Assembly (NCBI GenBank): GCA_032718565.1
Contig: JAVGVS010000295.1
Coordinates: 474,032 to 538,031 of the forward strand
Direction of reading: 5' to 3'
Length of the DNA: 64,000 nt
Source of the DNA: Distichodus sexfasciatus
Lineage: Eukaryota > Chordata > Actinopteri > Characiformes > Distichodontidae
Shown: one piece after another, positions 12,301-27,300 of the stretch
How the letters are laid out: each line of letters starts with the position of its first letter
Numbering within the stretch: the stretch's first letter is position 1
Made by a program: the position numbers and the translations under genes
The notes under the pieces: generated by a model
What the model saw: the letters and a program-made list of their open reading frames with translations, nothing else
The model's database searches: none
Told to the model about the DNA's origin: nothing

Positions 12301-15300
12301 TTTTAACTTCCCACCATTCCTACCACAACAGCACTGTTTTATAAAATTGCACTCTTCTGATGTCCTGAATAATACGCCAGCAAGTTTAAACTGATGATAG
12401 GAATGCAACACTTCAAGGGCTGTAAACTTCATGATGTGTAGTGTAAAATGTGATAGAAAGCTGCCAATTTAACATTCTAACCTGTTTTCACTGCAAGAGC
12501 AAGATTCAGAAATATAATAATTCTTTTGGTATTCCTTCCAGTTTGTGAAGGAATGTTGAAGGCTGCTGCTGCAGAAACGAGACCAAACACCTTTACACTA
12601 ATGCTAAAGGATTTCCTTTCACAATGGATTACACAACGAGCGTCTGACTGAAACTGTTAAAGGTAAAGGGGATAAAACAAACCGTTCTAGTCCACTTACA
12701 TCATAGCTGTAATCTGCCTCATCATTTGACACAGTCAGGTCGGCGAGGTCTCCTAGGCCCAACATGCCTTCCACTGCATCATCCGAGCCCATGATAAAGG
12801 ACTTGCCTCCTCCGGACGGGAACGGCAGCGGTTCGGCTAAGCACAGGACGAAAAGGGCACAGTGTATCACAGTCCCACATATTCCATTAAGACATAGATG
12901 TTAAAAACATGGGATGCAGTGATGCTTTTTTTTAATCATTCACTCATCCCTTTGTGGAACTGATTAAACGTAATTAATCCTATAATCATGCTCATATGAG
13001 TAATACAAGGCTTATACTGTATGTATAAGGCAATGTCTGAAACCTTTACCTTTTTTTCAGAATTGCAAAATCAAGGAAAGTCCAGTGCATATTTTGAAAC
13101 ACAAGTCCAATCTTATCTTCATAACACGTACATTCTACTGTGCCTTATCACACATTCCTTACTGGTTTCCAGAATTGGCTTCAACATCCGCCCAAACTAG
13201 TGTGTACAATCTGATAGTCAGTTCGGATAACCACAGTGCTAAAGATGCCTATAACACAATATTTTCATTCTGTTAACTAACAAGTAGTTGGTTAACACAA
13301 CAAAAAGTTAGACAAGGAGCTGACAAAGGAGTTAAATCTATTACACATGCAGTTATTCATTCATTTCATCATTATCCAAAACGCTTAATTCCAAACGGGG
13401 CGCGGCGGGGACCAGAGACGTTCCCTGGAACTTACGGGCGCAAGGCGGGGACCAACCCTGGGCAGCACACCGCCAACACACCGCAGGGCTCACACATGCA
13501 GTTAATCTTATATACTGTTATTCTACAAAATTGTGTGGTCTTCATTGTAAGTAGACTGTACAATTACTACCACACAAGTTGTTGGTGAGACAAAGACTCG
13601 CACTAGTGTAGTCTAATACAAATATTTCCTCCCATTAGAGTATAATACACAGCTCTGCACGTACACTAATAAGGGAGCTGAAGCATTATATTGTAAATTC
13701 TCTCCACCAGTAGCAGCTTACTGGTCTATTGTAATATACTAGTAGTATACAAAGACTTGTTCATCTTTCAGGGTAGAAAAATATTTAATTCATACTACAA
13801 TACCATTCTGCCCTGAATTTTCCATTCAACCTATATTGTTGCATCACTATCACCACATTATACATAAATAGTCATGGCCAAAAACATTGGCACCGCTGCT
13901 TTTATATCAGATAACGCACTACTTCTCCCAGAAAATTGCTGCAATAACAAATGCTTGGGTATTGTCATGTTTATTTCTTTGGTTTGCATTAGAAAAACAC
14001 GAAAAAACAGGGGAAAAAAAACAGTGCCAGAAAGCTTGGTCTCTGTCAGAGGTTGTAGGTCTTACAGCAGGACAATGACCCAAAGCATAGTTCAAAAAGG
14101 ACCCAGAAATGGTTTAAGACAAAGCACTGGAGAGTTCTGAAGTGGCCATCAATGAGTCCAGATCTAAACCCCATAAAGCACCTGTGGAGAGATCTTAAAA
14201 CAGCAGTTGGGAGAAGGAACCGTTCATATCTGAGAGACCTAAAAGGAGTTCGCAAAAGAAGAGTGGTCCAAGTAAGAGACTTGTTGAATGTTACAGGAAG
14301 CGACTGGCATCAGTTATTTCTTCCCGAGGTTGTGCTACCAAATCTTAAGTTGAGGGTGCCAATAATTATGTTCAGTCCATTTTTTGGAGTTTTGTGTGAA
14401 ATGTCTCAGATTTGCCTTTTCCCCCTCGTTTTTTTGTGTTTTTCTAATGCAAACCAAAGAAATAAACATGACAATACCCAAGCATTTGTAATTGCAGAAC
14501 TGTATCTTAAGGACAAGCATGTCAATTATACACCATTTACATAATCTTTAGTTTTCCAAATGGGTCAGCTCAGGCACCGAGGCAAGTGTTGGTGGCGGGA
14601 GTAAGTTTGGCGAGTGCTGACGTGCTTCACTGTGCCAGCTCAAGCCAGTTGGGTGGTATGCAATGGGCAGCAAAACACCCAGCGGCTCAGAGGAACCGCT
14701 GACACAGACCATGTACAGTGTAAGGCACGGTCCAGAACACAGAGAGTGCAGGCTTCACGATCCCCACGCGAGTGCCGAAATAACGGTTGGGAAGGTGTGT
14801 CCGTGTTGTAGATGAGAAGCTAAAAATGAGGGTTGTCATATGCCCTTACCCCACTCCGTACCATCTCCCGAACTCCGGGCCTCGCCGGCACCCTCGCCGT
14901 CCTCTGCGTTCACTAGAAAGTCAAACTCCTTTAGTGCTTCTTCTGTATCTGGGTCATCTGGTAGGTCAGACGCCAAGCCTTCATTGCCCACCTGTCACAG
15001 AAAATGTATTCATGTATTCACTACTGATTTAAAAATTATTTAATCATTAACAGAATGAAATTGGCATATATTTTGATACTGTAACTTTGCATCATTGTGT
15101 TACTGTACCACTTTTAGAACAATGTGCTTTATGAGCCTTTTTTAATAAAAAATTGAGAATCTAAATAAATTTAATAAAGAATCTGCACAGTTTGCTTCCG
15201 ATTTAAAATCGTACTTTCCATTATCACCAAAGGCAAAAAGACCTTTTAACTAGAGGACGACCGATATTGGCATGATTACTGCTCGTTAATGGGGCCGATA

Positions 15301-18300
15301 ACCAATATTTGGAACGATACGCAAAAAAATGCACAAAATTGTCTGTCAAAATTTTGAATTTTATAAACACATTATAAACATCTTTTTTTTAAATACTAAA
15401 ACTACTGCCCTCATGTGTGCATGTGGTGTGAGAGGCAAGAGATGAGCATTGATTGGCTACTGCTTGTGTGACATATAGCCAACCAAAGACTGTTGTAAGC
15501 AGAACATTAAATGAAGCAGCAAGACGAGAGTAAACGGCTTGGAGAGAAGAGACGGCAGTGGAGCCACAGTAGCGCACCTTGTAATTACTTAATATCGGTC
15601 AAAATGAAACACTGACACCAATAATCAACAAAACGCCCAATACTGACCCTCAATAATCAGCCCAGTCGAAAACTGGTCGACCCTTGGGGCCGAAATATAC
15701 TTAGTGCTACGTGACGCGTACGCTTGTGCACGCTGCTGCTACGCAAGCGTTGTACTGACTATACTTGTGCCCGTACTTTTTGTTAATCTCAAAGATACCA
15801 ACAGGTGGCAGTGTACACTATAAAAGCGTCCAGTCCTCCATAAAGTGATAGAAGAAGAGGAAGAAGTAGAAAGCGGCAGTGCGAGAAAACGTTGGTCGGT
15901 TTTGCTGTGAAATGACAGGAAAAAGATGTTGAAGATAAAAATCATTTGCATTTGGATGTTATGAAGGTGCAAAAAAGACGGCGAAACTGTTCAGCCATGT
16001 TGATAGTAAACAACGATGCTGACGTCACGTACCAAAACTTGAACACACTGAATATATATGATTAGAGACAGTTTCAGACAAGCACGAGTGCAGTGATGCT
16101 ATAAGTTACACAGGGTTTAAAATTTCATTGGAATAGATGCCATTTTTCTTGTCATTTATGCAGTATATACAGTTAAAACAATTATTTTCTGTAATCAAAG
16201 GCTACAGAAAGCTGAATGCTTCAGGTATTAGACAGCAAATGGAATCAATACACATTTACAGCATTTAGCAGACGCTCTTATCCAGAGCGACTTACATTTC
16301 CTAACTTCAGGGACAGTTTCCCTGAGAGCAACTTAGGGTTAAGGGACTTGCTCAGGGACCTAGTGTTGTTATTGCCAGAGGTCGGATACGAACCCACAAC
16401 CTCTTGGTCCAAATGTGAGTGTCCTACCACTAGGCCACCAGCAATTTGGAGTGTTTCTGGGCTGGAACTATTTTGGTATTTGACTCCATCTCTGCTTCCT
16501 GTGGACTTTGGGTGTGGAACGCAGAGCATATCGACCTGTTGTCCAGGTTCTGCTTTAACATCACATAACTTCCCAAAGCACAAAAATCTGAATAGGTTCA
16601 TAAAATGTATTTTTAACATTAAAACATATAATTCAAAAGCAAGTGTTTCTTAAACAAAAGAATAATGCACAAATGACAAAATCAAAGTAGCAGCGGAGGA
16701 AGGTTAACCTAAAAGGCTTCAAATGTAAATAAAAAAAAAATCTTGAAATAACTTAACTACAGTTTACAAGCACTTTAAACTGCTGTGCAGTTGTGACACG
16801 GAAATCAGCAGCTAAGAAAAGCAGCAATGTCACGGAAGCACATTTGATGATGTTCTACTTACTTACAAACAAACACGGCATTCAGAGACATTAATGTTTA
16901 ATTTGCTTCTACGTTGACTAAATGCTAATAACTTGTTTTTCTAAACTTAAAACAGACAATAACATTTCATTTACTTATGAATTGATTACCCAACAAAATA
17001 TTCCTGATCTTCCAGAGCCTTGAAATGTACTCTAACAATCTGCACAAATCAAGAAAATTCTTATTCCGCCACATGCTCTGTGTGGCATGGTGCCGTTTTA
17101 CACGTTCTACAACAAGCTTTTGAATATACTTTGTCTCAGTTCATACACCGAAACCAAACAGGACTTCAAGACTGATATTCAAGTGCTTTATCCTGGATAT
17201 TATGGTTAAAATCACTGGTGTGTAATTTTTTTGTGTGTTAGAGGCAATGTGAGCATAAGTTATACAAGCAAAAACTGGGAAGAATGTCAGACAGGAAAGA
17301 CACTTCTGTAATTCACCAATTTACTAGTGTACTTAATGCGTCAACTAACGTAACTGAAATATTGTTCGTTTAATAAGCATCACCTGACAGGAAAACTAAC
17401 AAAAAATATTGTAATAACATTACTATACTTCCCCAGCACATTCTGCAGTGCAATTAAATGCAGCGTCAGCCATTTTTTTCTAAGCAACATTGTCGACATT
17501 ACATCAACTAATCATTTCAGCCCAGAAAGAAAAATCCCTGATCTAGACAGATGGAAAACGTAAGTCTAGTCCCCAGTCCTGACCTATGATTCTGAACTGG
17601 CAACTTGGCGGTTCATTTCTTTATTACCTACTAATTATGGACCAGGACATACTAATTTAAGTGAGTGATTATTTGAACATGCGACTCTCTGATCATGGGG
17701 CCAACTCCCCTAACCGCTATGCTACCAACTAGCATTATAATAAAACTACACCAATGTTTAATAAAATGACTACAACCTTGAAAACCTCTCCCAAAAACAC
17801 TGATTTTAACCACAACTGATCTGTGTGTTTCATTTAATCAGTAAATATTTGGGATGGATAACTCCTTGTTAAAATACATGAGTGCACTGCAAGCACAATT
17901 TATTGCCTGTTTTATTATTCTTTTTCTTGTTTGCCAAATCCAGGTAAAATAACTAAGAGTGTTTGACAGTTTGACAACACTGAATGATTTGTCTTTATCC
18001 AGTGTACGATTTAGAAGGGGACGGCTTTTGCCTTGTTTGTTGTGGCGAGCTGTCTGACAGCCTTTCTCTGCGTTGTTCCATTCACGTCTGATTGCTTCTC
18101 ACTAGTCATTGCTCCTAAATTATCTGCTATTAAGTGTGGTCTTGATCATTTCTGTACTTGCTCCTTACCTTAATTTTGTGTTTCTTTATTCTTTGCTTGT
18201 CAGTTCTGTTTGCGATGTCATCCATTAGGTCTCCTTCTTCGTCCTCCTCTTCGTCACTGTCATCTGCATTTTCTAAAAAGTTAAACGTCTCCAGAACATC

Positions 18301-21300
18301 CCCTGGATTCCTGTAATGCACCCAAGAATAAAACAATGAATTATAATATTCAACACCCAACATGATCATTAAACAAAACGAAACCTGCATGTTTGTTGTA
18401 TATGTTCGACTTGTCAGTCACACCTTTTAATGTCTTGTCCCTTCCTTTTGGCTGGAGACTCTCCTCCATTGATGATTTGTTCAAGGTTCTTAGTTTCCAC
18501 TGAGCCGTTCTGCTCTAAGCCAGACAGTCCCAGTAAGGATCGGACCCGCTGTGTCCGCACGTCCAGTATCGTGTCCGTGTAACCTACCTCCTGAAGATAT
18601 CTGGTGAGAAATTATTACATTACTAAAAGGAAAATTCGGAATCAAGGGGTGGTGGCCTAGTGGTAGGACCATCGCCAATAGTCCAAGAGGTCGCAGGTTC
18701 AAATCCAAGCTCTATCCTACCTCCAGCACTACCACCATTAAGTCTTGATCCAGTTGATCCAGAGAGACATTCCCTGTAATTTGGATTATGTATGTCTCCT
18801 CTGAGAAGAGCGACTGCTACATGCCACAAATGTAAACATCAAGGAATTATGCCTAATGCTGAGATTTGGTGAACTTTTTACTTGGTCAACCAGTAACTTC
18901 AAAGGGAATCTAGTAAGTCTTTTTTTTTGAGCCAATTCCAATATTTTAAATATCTGACAATGGGTGAGCTGGTCTAGTGGTAGGATATTTGCTGTGGATT
19001 AAACTGTTATCTCTAGTTACTTCCAATGAAATTATGATGTAATGAAACGTACACTGCATATTGCATGCTGTTAACTTTTAACTATTCCAAAACAAATCTT
19101 AATCCCAAAAGAAAACAAAACTTTGGTTAAACTTAACTTACTGTCTTAAAAGTTGCCGGCCTTGTTTCCAAGTTAATTGACTGTTTTGTGGTACAGCGGG
19201 AACCTCTGTGTCTTTGGTATCTTCTAGAACACAAATTCATTCTTTAGACATTTTTATTTAGTGTCTCGCGCTGAAACATTAAGACTCTGGTAGAATGTTC
19301 TTAACATAGCTCTAAGAAACTCTGCTTACCTGATTCAAAACTGGGCATTTTCACTTCGCCTTGATTTAGTTCCGTGCCATATTTTAATTTATGATATTTT
19401 GCTCTGTAAATTACAAAAAGATCAATTTTATTTCTAAACGTGCACTAGCATCCAATATGAAACACAATAATTTAGCGCAATATCAAATGCAAAGATCACT
19501 TGATTGAACTACTACATACCTTTCTTGCTTTAATGCATATTCTAACATTTTTATTCTTCTAACCAGGTCACTCTTTAAATTTTCTTGACCTTTTCTCTCT
19601 CCTTGGAGGAATGCTATTCGAGCCTGTAAGACAAAAATAGGGGACAAGAGTCAATAACCTGACACTTCACCAGGCTTCTCAACTACAAACACAACTCTCT
19701 TTGGAAAACTCACTGTCTTGTCTATTCTTGAGAAAGCCTAATCTGAAAAATTCTTCATGAATAATTACATATTTGAGAAAAACGAGTCATTTATAGAATC
19801 ATAAAACAGTACATATACACATACACATATGAAGCAGGGAGCTTGGTTTAATCTAGTCAGGTTTTAATCTCAGGTTCAGACAATATTCAGAAATTAAAAT
19901 AAATAAATAAGAATTATTGGCTACACAGTGTAACAAATAAAAAAATTCTGTCAAACAAATGAAAGCCAAGCACTACTTTATTTCTCTTATCCCACTTTTC
20001 CCACCCTGTCCAAGGAAATCTGCATTGTGATGTTCTATGGTCACTAGTTATACACAATGCTCAGTGTAAAACTACAGAAAAAAAGATCTGGCAGTTTCTA
20101 AAAATGTAGCACATGGCAGAGCTAGAGGTAATGACCCAGAGGACCAGAGGTCTTGCACAGTTCAAAATCACTGAGAGCCAGCAGCTGTGCAACACGAGCC
20201 CTCTTAAAGGCTACAGGGTGAAGGGGGAGGCAGAGAGACAGAGAGGAAAGGAGGAGTATTTATAGACCACCACACTATCAAAACCCCGCTTCAAACCTGG
20301 CTTGCGCGTGCTCACGATGACCAAGTCAGTTTCATGAACAAACGCGAGAAGGGAAGCCTATCACAAACACGGTCAGTGCAATACGGCCCGGTTACATTCT
20401 GGTTGACCAAAGGGTTTGGTGCGGAAGCAAGGTTTCAATCAGGAACCATCAGTTTGTTTCTGTACAACTGTTTTATCAAAGGAAGTCTTTGCAGGCAGTG
20501 ATGAAGGAAAGTCGTGCAATATGAGGGACTCCAAGTTTTGGTACTTTTGCTCAAATTATTAATCCGTGACAATATAATGTATCACAGCAGATGAAAAATC
20601 TGTGCAAGAATGGTGTTTACAAGAAAAGCTGTTCATATGTGAATAGCAAAGGAAGGCAAAGAAAAGTGTCTAGACGGTCACAATGTCGACGCAGTTCGCT
20701 CTTCAGGTCCAGCTATTTTGTTGGTTCTCAACATGGAACCACAGTTTGCTACTCCAAATTCAGTAACAGTAACATAAGCAGCAGTTCTTTATCAATCAAG
20801 TGGCACTCAGATGTGCACACAGAATATGTGAATAAACAATATTACAACTTTTTCAGTCATTCTTGTGATGCACTGTATTGTGAAGGGTGATGCATACTGG
20901 TTGAAATTCCTCAGATAAGGTTTGCCCAAGTAAAAAAAAAAGGCGTAAATTCCATCAAACAGACCTCTTTGTAGGTCAAACATGTAAAATGAGAAGCAGG
21001 CAAGTTGATTGTTTTTAGCTCAAGCAAACAAAAAAAAGAAACCAGGTCTAAAACCTATTTGTCTTTTTCATTGTGACACGTACATTGTAATGATGAAGCA
21101 GCTACAGCTGAAAGGATTATGCGAATAACATGAATACTTCGATTAGAAAAAATTGTTGAGGCAATTTTTTCTAGAACCAAAGCTTCGTTTAATTTATTTC
21201 ACTCGCTAAAGCATGCTTCACTTGGGTTTCACCAGGATGCTTATTAGTGACGCACACTGTTTTCAGTGGTGTGATCAGTGCGAGGCAAGACCTGAAGTAT

Positions 21301-24300
21301 TTGTGAGTGATTTCATGCACAAAAACAGAAGTAAATGCGTAAAAACACAAAAATGGCTTTTCCGCAATGTAAACACATGCTGTCATAGTGAGCCACTCGC
21401 TAAAACGCTCCAGTTCAGTCAAATCTTCTCATTTATTACAGACAAAACTCATATTTTAGCTGATAAATAAGAACGACCAATGTTCTACTCACAATACAGC
21501 CATTTATTTCAGTGTTTATTCCGGAACGTGCATCCATCACTTTATTGTGACGTGGCTCTGACTGGCGCATGGGGGATTGTGGGAAGTGTAGTGCTCTTCC
21601 AAAAGCAGCTCATTTTATTGACCAAATGAGTTCAAAACTTTAGCAATTCAACTGATCAGATTTTTTTTCTATTTTGTATTATTAGAGAGTAATCAATAGG
21701 AAAGAAAAAAATACAGAAGATTTATTTATCTTTTTTTTTTTTATTCTATATGGATACCAAATCTATAACAAAGTGTTTCCACCTATCACTAACCTTATTT
21801 TACTTAACCAAATAATGCATATTAGAAACTCTGCAAGTCAATAAGTACTATTTATAGCAGTTATATTTAGCTTCAGCATTTTTATACTACATAAAGCTAA
21901 AAAACTAAACATTTCTAAAGACACAGGCCAATTATACATTTTCATTTGTGTTTTTTCAAAATAATTTATCCGATTACTTGATTAATCAATGAAAAAAAAA
22001 ATTGACAGAATACTCGATAACAAAAAATTGGTTTACGTGGTGTTCCAGTTAACAAATTCCCATTGTATCAAGCAGTAACATGACGCATACTCTTAAACGG
22101 TCCTTATTTAACACTGAACATCCCGTGATGTGGCTATTGGGCACGTGCATACCGCACTGATAATCGTGTAGCCTTAGTTCACTTTGATCAATCTGGCAGA
22201 CACTCATTCAAATAAACGTAATTTGAAGCCACTGGAAAACATCAACTTTAAGCAGCTTGTCCATCAAAACAATGCAGGAAAGATACAGCCAGTTCCAATA
22301 TTCAAATAGACTACCACTTTAGGGCAATTATATTTATTATAGAGCTTTTACATCAGTGCTAAATTTGGGGTAGCGTAAAAAGAGAGAGATGTTAGGAACA
22401 CTGAGTCATAGGTGGTCATAGCTCTTTAACACTTGGGAAACTCTTCACAGGAACAGTTGTCTGTGCTTGTCTTCATTGTGTGCACAGCGTGACACGACCG
22501 TCCACTCTACTAAAGTCTCCAGCGAAACTATGGGCTCATGTGTTTGAATAAACCAGGGTTTAAGGGTTTAACATATGGCAGTTGTATTCTCTAAAAAAGA
22601 ATAAATATGAGCTCTTCCTAGCCAGCAAAGTTCTTAACAACAGCAGTAACCTGTCTGTTATGTAGCGGCGTACCATTTAGCACTGACATTCGTGTGAAGC
22701 CACTCCACCTAGACCCAATCCTACTGGTCAGCCCAGGGGAAACACGGTGAGGTCACTGCCCAAATCTAGAGTCTTACAAAGGAGCAGGCTTCAGAACATG
22801 AGGCAAGAATAGACCTCCCCAGTGCTGGGCCACATTCCTCCATACAGCTGTCAGATAACCAGAATTAAAGAAGTAAGCTGCCTTGGTAGTATACATGACC
22901 TGTGAAGATTTTATATAAGTGGTCAAAGAAATTCCTGTATGAAAACAACTTGATCCTGATCCTGAAATTATGGTCTCTTGAAGGTGGAAAGTTTTTCATA
23001 TAAATATTGTTACTGCACAACATTCTTCCCTTGAACATCTTGGCCTAATACCTGAGTAGAAATCACTAATAAAACAGGCTGCTAATAGACTAACAAATAA
23101 AGACTAAAAATTTGGCTCAAATGAGAGTCAGGGTTCAACTGATTTCTTTCCTTTAATTCTGTTCCTACGAAATTAAATCACTGTCTGGAACCAACTGTCA
23201 ATTCAGAGTTGATTCTTAAATTTGGTATCAAACTGCCCTAAAACATGAGCTGGCCGAAAGCCCTTTAAACAAGACTGAAAAGATTTAACTCAATAATACA
23301 AACTTCTTGAATTTCACCAGCTGACTGATTAAATATTTTCATATTAACATCAAATAAAACCTCCTTTTAACTGTAAACATGTAAAAAAAAGTACTTAACA
23401 TATCAGCATACACTCAAGGAATAAGTCACTCATCTCAAAAAGTATGCCAATCTTTTTTATACTGTTCATCTGCTTCCATGCACAAATATCTAGTCATCCT
23501 CTAGCTGTTCTTCAGTAAGCGGTTTGGTCACTTTTGATCTACCAGAGACACCCCAACTATGCCCGACATAAGCGTGCTCTCAATTCCATACACAATGACA
23601 TTACATTGTCAACTTTACAGGGACAATGAAAATAATATCCTACCCAGATAAGACATGAATAAAATGTGAACCCAGCACTTAGGAATTGGCATGTGAGGTT
23701 TTCGGCTTTCAGCATTCAGCTTCCGATTACAGAGCTTTTAATTTGCACTACACAAATTAGACATTTGTATCTAAGAACTCTGTACGGTCCTACAAATAAC
23801 TCAACAAAAACTTCAATTTGTCACTTAAACATACACTAATGATACACCATATGTGACAACAGACGTGTTGATTTACCAGTACAGATTTTTTACATTTTAG
23901 ATAGGTAGGTTTATTTTTCCTTTTCAAACTAAAGAAACTTCATGCATGCCATTTACACGTGTGGGGAAAAAGAAATAGCATTTAATTAATTTAATTAAAA
24001 AAAAACATTTGGAATGGTTTTGCTTAAAGATTAATTTAACCATGTAATACAAGTAAAGCTATTTTTCACAAATGAGAAATGCACAGCAAACTCTCTAAAT
24101 TTGTCATAAATTGAACACTGGTTTAGCATAACTTCCAATTGTTACAGTAGCAGGCTGTCAGTAGGGCCTGAATATAAGTAGAAAAATATTTACAAATAAG
24201 ACATTTATACCAGATAATGTACAGATTATTTCCATGATCTGTTCTAGTATACTGACATATTAAACACAGGCAAATGATATTCTAATAAGAGAGATGTTTA

Positions 24301-27300
24301 ATAATAAACATAATGGGTTAAATTGCTGCATTAAAAAGAAGTCCCATTGATGTGGCTCCAGTTGTCAGGTTTTCAACATAAAACTCACAATCTAATAAGC
24401 AAAATTACTGTAAATTAATTGCAGTTATTGTAAATTAATTGTATACTGCAAGACTTTTTGCAGATTAGTTTTAGAGGCTGAACTTTTTTCTAACATTTTA
24501 TTTCTTAGTCTATTAGAAGGACTACGATAGGAAATGCAATGCTAACGTGGCTTGCACTGCACTACGGCCACGCTAAATGGAAAATTCTAAATTATGCATA
24601 CTACATTAGAGGTAGACCTTGGCATATTTTGACAACTTATTTTGTTTCGTTTTTGTATACTGAAGTGTGACTTGTACGGAAAGTCATACTTTAGTCTGAC
24701 TTGGCTACATTTTTTCCAGATTTCCACCTAACTTTCAATAAATATGCAGAATGTAATCCAGTCCAGTCCAGTCAGGTGCTGTAGTCAGTGCACATTTTTG
24801 TGGTGATTCACTAGATATCACACATCAGCGAGTCCATCCCTGTGGATTGTGCAACTGTGCAATGTCCGATTTGTGCCTGGAGGTGGAAATACACTCACCA
24901 AAACAAAAAAAAACACTCCCAGGGTTGTTATATTGACTGATGTCATTAAAAGAAACACATGAACACCATGATTCCTTTAAGTGTTTGTATCTGTTAGACC
25001 CTACACCCCCGCCCCCACAAAGGGAAAACACTGGAGTCGATTCAAGAAATGAATGAAAACAAGTCCGGTAACACAGAATCAAAGTTAATTTTTTTTATCC
25101 AGCTCAAGTTGTCTCTTTAATTGGCTCAAATGAGAGTCAGGGTTCAACTGATCTCTTTCCTTTAATTTTGTTCCTACGAAATTAAATCACTGTCTGGAAC
25201 CAACTGTCAATTCAGAGTTGATTCTTAAATTTGGTATCAAACTGCCCTAAAACATGAGCTGGCCGAAAGCCCTTTAAACAAGACTGAAAAGATTTAACTC
25301 AATAATACAAGCTTCTTGAATTTCACCAGCTGACTGATTAAATATTTTCATATTAACATCAAATAAAACCTCCTTTTAACTGTGAACATGTAAAAAAGTA
25401 CTTAACATATCAGCATACACTCAAGGAATAAGTCACTCATCTCAAAAAGTATGCCAATATTTTTATACTGTTCATCTGCTTCCATGCACAAATATCTAGT
25501 CATCCTCTAGCTGTTCTTCAGTAAGCGGTTTGGTCACTTTTGATCTACCAGAGACACCCCAGCTATGCCCGACATAAGCGTGCTCTCCATTCCATACACA
25601 ATGACATTACATTGTCAACTTTACAGGGACAATGAAAATAATATCCTACACAGACAATAGCTGCTCACAAGTGGACATGTGGAATAGTTTTAAAAATTTG
25701 TCAACACATACAATAATGTTCAAGTAAGTACTCCTTAGTCAGTAAGAATAAACAACAGTTAAATGATAATTATGGATAGGAACTATATCAACCCAGCTAC
25801 AGACTTTTTAATTGAACAATTTTAATGCTTTTGCTAATATACCCATGTGATCTAATAAAACAACCAAATACATAACATCAGACTTCTTTTAATGCCAAAC
25901 AGGAGCAAAAACACAGCAGTTTCAATAAAGTCTGATCAGGCAAAATGCAACAATCCTATTAGCATATCTCAACAATGTTTCAATAAGAATTATGGAGACG
26001 GCTTTGTGCATTTACATCTATGTGCATAGCCATCTATGATTTAAGATATAAATACTGGGATTGTCAAAAGGCTTTCCAACGGCATATTGGGGATTCAGCA
26101 CTCCTAAAAAGTGTGCACTCTAGGCCTGACATGAGACAATGTCATGTCTTGTTTGCTTGTATAAAGTGTCTATGTCATGCTGAATCTCTTCAAGTCTGGT
26201 ACGCTATAGTAGGAAAGTTTTGAATGGTGTTTAAATGTATCAATTTATTAAGGCAAAACATTTCAGCAACAAGAATGTGTCCAGCTGCCTAGTAGGAAAG
26301 TGAAACATCAGAACTAACAGTAACAATGTGGGAAATTCTCAACTCACAAACATTCGCAAACTAGCAGTGACTAATTAGCCACCACAGTCTAAATGATTAG
26401 AATTTTATACAAATCAGAGAACATTTATCTAATGTTCCTCATTTATTTCTAAACCTGACATCATGACCATGGTGGGTCATGGAGTCATGTGAGGGGTTTA
26501 CTAACAAACAAATTTTCTATTAGGCTATTTTATTCAGTACTCAAAGCAGCTAAATTCGTCCACTGCAGTAAAAGTGAGAACTATGACTCTGAAGACGCTG
26601 GTGCTATGACCTACAAACCCTCCTCTAACCCAGATCACAGTTAGTGACATCAATGATGTGACTTCTTAGGACATCTCAGCTAACGGCTCTGCTACTGAAA
26701 GAGAAAGCAGAACTGTAATATGGTATTCACATTATTTAGGTATTTAAAATACTGGTTTACAATACTCCATTAGCCTACTCTTATGTCTCGCATACAACAT
26801 CCAACCATACCACAAACACTTTCAATTTCTCATCAATTTGCCTAGCATACACTATGGCTGTACACAACTCAGAATTGTCAATTCAAAACTGAATTGGATT
26901 TGGCTGTTCAACAGGAATATTCAACTATTTTTCATGTTGATGGTGACATCAGCTGTTAAAGGACCTTGCTACTAATCTTTAGACTTTTTCAGAAACACAG
27001 CTGTCTGTCAACCCTCATTCTTAAATATTCCTCTGGAGCATTCCGTTTTGTCAGTGTGCATGACAATAGCAGCATACAACAAATTCAAGGTTTTAAAGTG
27101 AAATATTCAAACTGTCGAACTTTTAGGAGCAGCCTTAACATCTTAGTATCTTACTGTCAAAAGGCCCTCTGCCATTTTTTAACCCTCCCTTATCTGTCCA
27201 CAAACTTACAATGCTGCTGATGCAGATCATTCTCAAATTTAGTAATAGTGATTTGGTGCCACAGAGGTACATGTTCGGCCTGAGCTGGGTGTCATGCTGA

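Noticed and set aside
16216..16653. 145-residue open frame
   Set aside because: It runs through a family C SINE; the translation is that of repeat DNA.
20591..20890. 99-residue open frame in strn3 intron 1
   Set aside because: No family resemblance, no splice or promoter context, and composition like the surrounding intron.
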